Positions 60,420-64,000 of a stretch of DNA of 64,000 nt are shown here, in pieces (position 1 is the first letter of the stretch; each line of letters starts with the position of its first letter). The DNA comes from Uranotaenia lowii (lineage: Eukaryota > Arthropoda > Insecta > Diptera > Culicidae), in contig NC_073691.1 in assembly GCF_029784155.1 (NCBI RefSeq), positions 137,218,409 to 137,282,408 of the forward strand, written 5' to 3'. The notes below the pieces were generated by a model that was not told where the DNA came from, did not search any database, and was given only the letters and a program-made list of their open reading frames with translations. Made by a program: the position numbers and the translations under genes.

Positions 60420-61353
60420 ATGATCTACGTTTCGTCTCCTCCGCCGAAAAAACCTCTTCAACAACCTGTGATGCGTTCCAAGAACATTGAAATGGAGTAT
60501 TTGAAATATTCCACACTTCCCATGCGGCAAAAACGACAACCAACTACGGAACATCCGTTGCAGCAGGCGGACGAGCGAGCCCGAACCTCATCCTTGCCGA
60601 GGAACAGCACGGCAGCTGAGCTGCGTTCGAGGGCTGCGATAGCCGCGAAAAAAGCAGCTGCTGCCTCCAACTATCGGGAAACCGTTAAAGATCCTAGCAT
60701 CACCGATGGATATCTGGAAGATGTAAGTTGTTTAAGTTGCATATTTTGCAGGCATAGTGAGTGATCGTGAATGTTTATCTCTTTAGGATCCAGAACTGTT
60801 GAAAATTGAACTTCAAGATGCCTACAACATTATGTCCGTCAGCCGGGCTAAACTTATGCAATACCTCAATGTCTTAAGGCGGCACATTAGGCCAAGCAAT
60901 CCGACCGGAGATTTACAACAATCGTTAGATGGGATTGAGGAAATTTGTTCATTGTTAAAACCTCGTTTCGACACTGTTTTTCGTGTCCCTGCACCAATTG
61001 ATGCGGCTATGGAAGCAAACGAAGATCATTCCTCATCCTCCTCCTCCAGTAAGCAGCGACATCTGGCACCTGTTACGGCAGTTCAACGCATCCAAACACC
61101 TCCAACCAGTTTGAATTTGCAGCGATCGTACAATTACGATCTTGACTGTCGACGTAACAGTGCTGCCAGCATTTCTCAGTACGAAATTCCCGAAGATCGG
61201 TACAGTGGAATTGCAACGAAAAAATTAGCTAATCGAAAAGAGGTGGAGATGCATGTGTTCCAGCAGGATTTTACCAACATAAACCGGCGTTACGATGACA
61301 AAGATTTACCTACGGAAGATCCACTACAAGCAGCTCGTCTCGCTTACAATTGA
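60420..61353 (+). CDS. Uncharacterised host protein, two exons, 289 aa
   Basis: Exon 1 60420-60722 (101 codons), intron 60723-60786 (GTAAGT...TTTAG, 64 bp, phase 0), exon 2 60787-61353 (188 codons and TGA). The ATG has a purine at -3 (GCCATGA). The N-terminal third is basic and proline-rich (MIYVSSPPPKKPLQQPV) with an alanine-rich helix (AAELRSRAAIAAKKAAAAS, about 65-83). Residues about 102-145 look like a compact helical segment (LLKIELQDAYNIMSVSRAK...YLNVLRRHI), followed by a polar low-complexity region with a serine run (about 180) and a conserved-looking C-terminus (EVEMHVFQQDFTNINRRYD). No signal peptide or membrane segment. I do not recognise the family and assign no function. Codon use and GC are richer than the surroundings, and there is a canonical poly(A) signal downstream. 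A further upstream exon is possible. Confidence 0.85.
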
Positions 61354-61465
61354 CACTGAATTAAGCCAACATGCCTATCAATGCCTACACGAGTATTACG
61401 CTGTTAACATTTTACACCTCTTGTATGAACTATCAAACGACACCAGAGAGTAATATTTTGATTGC

Positions 61466-61471
61466 AATAAA
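61466..61471 (+). promoter_or_regulatory. Poly(A) signal AATAAA of the host gene
   Basis: The canonical hexamer lies 113 bp after the stop codon. A second AATAAA occurs near 61670 and could serve a longer transcript. Confidence 0.7.
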
Positions 61472-61479
61472 GTTAAACT

Positions 61480-62358
61480 AAAATCATATTACGATCAACT
61501 CTGGTAGACAATAATTTATTAGTTTTACAACCGTGTGCATGGTAATCGGAGCATAGAAACTAGCCATCAAATATCTCACACTGTCGTCAAATGCTGAACT
61601 CGGTATTTTCTGTTTAAGCTTTTCATGCACGTTGTTTCTCGAATCGTAATTTTAAAGAAATAGAAACATAAATAAAACAATGCTATTCTTTGTATCATGT
61701 TTATTTTGATGCTCATTAATCCTTTTAAAAAAAGAATCTTGAAATTTCAATCTTTCCTACTATCCTCGAAGATATCACTTAGCATAGGATTAATCAAAAG
61801 TAAGATCGACTGTCGACAAAAAATCTGTTTTCAATTTCCCAATCTAACGAGGATCTTCGATCTGTTTTTTTTTTCAATGTCTGAAAGGAAATATGGACTT
61901 GTACAGAATTTTTGTAAGTATGTAACAGAGTGTGTCGAATTGCAGCTTTTTTCGTCAAAATAACATAACTTTCTTGGTAAATAAAATTTCTGAAAATTGA
62001 ACGGAAAATCTGACAGTGTTGCTTAAGCCTTATTTCAGACGTTAATTTGCTCTTTCAGACTAATTATGGAATTTCTCAACTTTTTCAGAAACAGAAAAAG
62101 CACTACCGCAAACGTTAAATATGGAAACTGAGCTTCGAAACTCTAATTAATATTCAGAAAACTTCCACGCGTTTTTTTTTCTAATTCAGACAAACTTCAT
62201 GTTTCAGAATCGATCATGATATTTCGAAAACATTTTAATGCATGGTTTCAAATGTTAATGTTACTATTTTTTTTTATTGAAACATTATCCAACGCACTTT
62301 GATAAATTTGGTTTTAAAATTCAGAACTAATTTCGAATCGTATCTCTCCGAATTTTTA
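61480..62358. other. Gene-free stretch downstream of the host gene
   Basis: AT-rich; no gene or repeat supported. Confidence 0.45.
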
Positions 62359-62360
62359 TA

Positions 62361-63288
62361 AGGTACACCGGGGTAAGTGTGGACGATGGCTATTAAAACA
62401 ATACTGTGCACTATTTTTCAAACTTTTAATGCAGAATGTTCAATTTACTTCTAATCTATCCAATAACGGTGAAAAAGATACGATTCAGACAATAACGGAT
62501 GTTTACAGCGACTTTTTTGGAATTTTATATTTTCAACTACGATTTCGAGTTGATGTGCATCTTTTTCAATTGCAATTTTTTCCTAAACTAGCAGGCTCTC
62601 CATGAAAAATTCTACATTGAAACAATCCTTATATTCCAAACAACCAGTTAGGAAAAGAAACGGCGGTTAAACATGAAGAAAAAAGAGTTTATTTACAAAA
62701 AACTAAAAATTTGTTTCCAACCCCTACCTGGGGTAAGTGTGGACGGCTTTAAAATAACTTGATGTTTACACATTTTTTCAATTTTCTGTCCTTCATCCTT
62801 CATGAATTGTGTTATTTAGCTATATTCAGCATTCGGATCATGAAAAGTTGGGTAAAGTACTTGTTTGATCGGTGTTTTTGATAAAATCGGATCTCGTGTA
62901 TTGCTACATAAATTACACACAATAATTATTGAAAGATGCCTTACTAATAGTATCATGAACTTTTTTTCAAAATTTCGAGCCATAAAGTAACGTATTCAAC
63001 CAAGAAAAAACATTTTTTTGGAAATTTCCTGAGAAATCCAAGGGAAAATCTACCGTCCACACTTACCCCATAAAGCGGGGTAAGTGAAGACACCAGCAGT
63101 CCATAACAATTTACGTGATAACTTTTCTCGCTTTGCTTCTATCGAACTCATCTCTTCAGCGTTTGTAAACAACATGTTCTGCATCACATTGAATGTAATT
63201 TTATCAAAATTGATCCACTGCTGATTTTTTAATGATTTTTTAAAGTTGAACTATACGAAAACCCGTCCACACTTACCCCGGTGTACCT
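62361..63288. mobile_element. TA-flanked MITE with perfect 25-bp TIRs, phrase GGGGTAAGTGTGGACG
   Basis: The left TIR AGGTACACCGGGGTAAGTGT-GGACG (62361-62385) is exactly repeated inverted at 63264-63288, with TA outside each (62359-62360, 63289-63290). Length 928 bp. Inside are further copies of the phrase: GGGGTAAGTGTGGACGG at 62731, its inverse at 63053-63070, and GCGGGGTAAGTGAAGAC at 63077. No transposase. Confidence 0.88.
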
Positions 63289-63290
63289 TA

Positions 63291-64000
63291 AGCCCGGTTT
63301 ACAGTTCTTGTGAACTCGAACTCGAACGTGAACGTGAACTCACCTCAGTGAAAAAATATTCCGCAGTGAAATGTCAAATCGGTCAAATCTTCAAAATTAG
63401 TAAGAGGTTTGTTCAACTGCAGGTAGAAATGGGTTTCGATCGGAAAATGACAGATCATGCAACCAATGTTTTGATCGATACTTGTCGAACCAATGCTCAA
63501 ATTTAAATTCAAATTTCTCAAAAAAACATATTGTTCTTCTTCAAAACATATTCAGATTTGAAAACGATTGATTTAATAAAATAATCCCAAAGTTCTTATC
63601 CTTGAATACAATAAATTTAAATTAACTTTCATGAATTTAAAGTACTCCCAAAAAGTATTTATCGATCAAGGAGTAACGAGCTTTAGCGATTCGTTTCTTT
63701 TGAAAAACTTATTGAAAGGACGTTATGAATATAACTTCTACAAGATAACCATTTTTTGTTCTTGCATGATTAAAAATTGACAAACAAAAATTTCAAAATT
63801 ACTTTTAATTAGTGAAACAATTGAAAAGTTTTTTATTTAATTAAATTGCAATGCATTGTTTGTTAATTTTTCTGCTTTTCAGTTCTCCTTAAAACACATT
63901 ATTTTTGAATTATTTCAAAAATTTTTATAATTATTTCCATACCTTTTCTAAAGCACACATTTGAACAAAGCGGAATCTATTTTTTTTTAAATATTTCAAT
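63291..64000. other. Gene-free stretch
   Basis: A short run of GAACTCGAAC/GAACGTGAAC words at 63313-63343; otherwise nothing supported to the window end. Confidence 0.45.

Noticed and set aside
60243..60554. 103-codon - strand frame opposite the host gene's first exon
   Set aside because: It is a shadow of the coding exon on the other strand; the + strand has splice sites, poly(A) signal and coding composition.

Overview
This is a eukaryotic, AT-rich, intron-bearing genomic window. The repeats point to a dipteran insect, most probably a mosquito: two kinds of mariner transposon (DD37E and DD37D spacing), tRNA-derived SINEs with target-site duplications, an RTE-like LINE, a Penelope-like element, Helitrons ending in CTAG, and many TA- and TTAA-flanked MITEs. 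The species cannot be fixed from sequence alone. Two 500-N blocks (10636-11135 and 56559-57058) are assembly gaps.

Gene content is very low. One convincing host gene is visible: a two-exon gene on the + strand (60420-61353, 289 codons, one 64-bp intron, poly(A) signal at 61466). I do not recognise its family. The only other long intact reading frame is a Ty3/gypsy-type pol on the - strand (53872-56558), open at its N-terminus into the second gap. Everything else that codes is transposon debris: DD37E mariner pieces (1-260, 43727-44690), a DD37D mariner relic (35640-36200), RTE-like reverse transcriptase pieces (11136-12025, 45930-46512), a LINE split in two by later insertions (16845-17714 and 19173-19835), a Penelope-like GIY-YIG fragment (17715-18450) and a gypsy integrase scrap (41062-41320).

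Layout. 1-9.6 kb: mariner tail, Helitron relics, a 49-bp LINE-tail insertion, a tandem array and a TA-flanked element. 9.6-12 kb: long hairpin, partial LTR, gap, RTE relic. 12-16.6 kb: unannotated DNA, a complete SINE and a MITE. 16.8-19.8 kb: LINE interrupted by a Penelope-like element and a MITE. 21.4-22.8 kb: a 9-bp minisatellite of about 147 units. 26.2-27.7 kb: a 1.5-kb long inverted repeat. 27.9-31.6 kb: satellite-like units, a tiny LINE insertion and a LINE 3' tail. 32.4-34.3 kb: a solo LTR, inverted relative to the 9.6-kb copy and carrying a TTAA MITE. 34.6-36.2 kb: mariner-type pieces. 38.2-40.4 kb: a 2.2-kb Helitron with both ends. 41.8-43.5 kb: a palindromic element split by a second TTAA MITE. 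43.7-48.4 kb: mariner, RTE, SINE and a MITE. 51.4-56.6 kb: a third TTAA MITE, an array of paired small hairpins and the gypsy pol. 57-59 kb: a 13-bp repeat, half a SINE and a 1.3-kb insertion with a 26-bp target duplication. 60-63.3 kb: a MITE, the host gene and a perfect-TIR TA element.

The most unusual signals are the hairpin array at 52554-53461 (stems keep pairing while the sequence changes), the set of unrelated TA-flanked elements that repeat their own terminal phrase inside the element, the pair of LINE-tail insertions about 50 bp long with exact target duplications, and the 1.5-kb inverted repeat. All are read by eye; none has been checked against a database.
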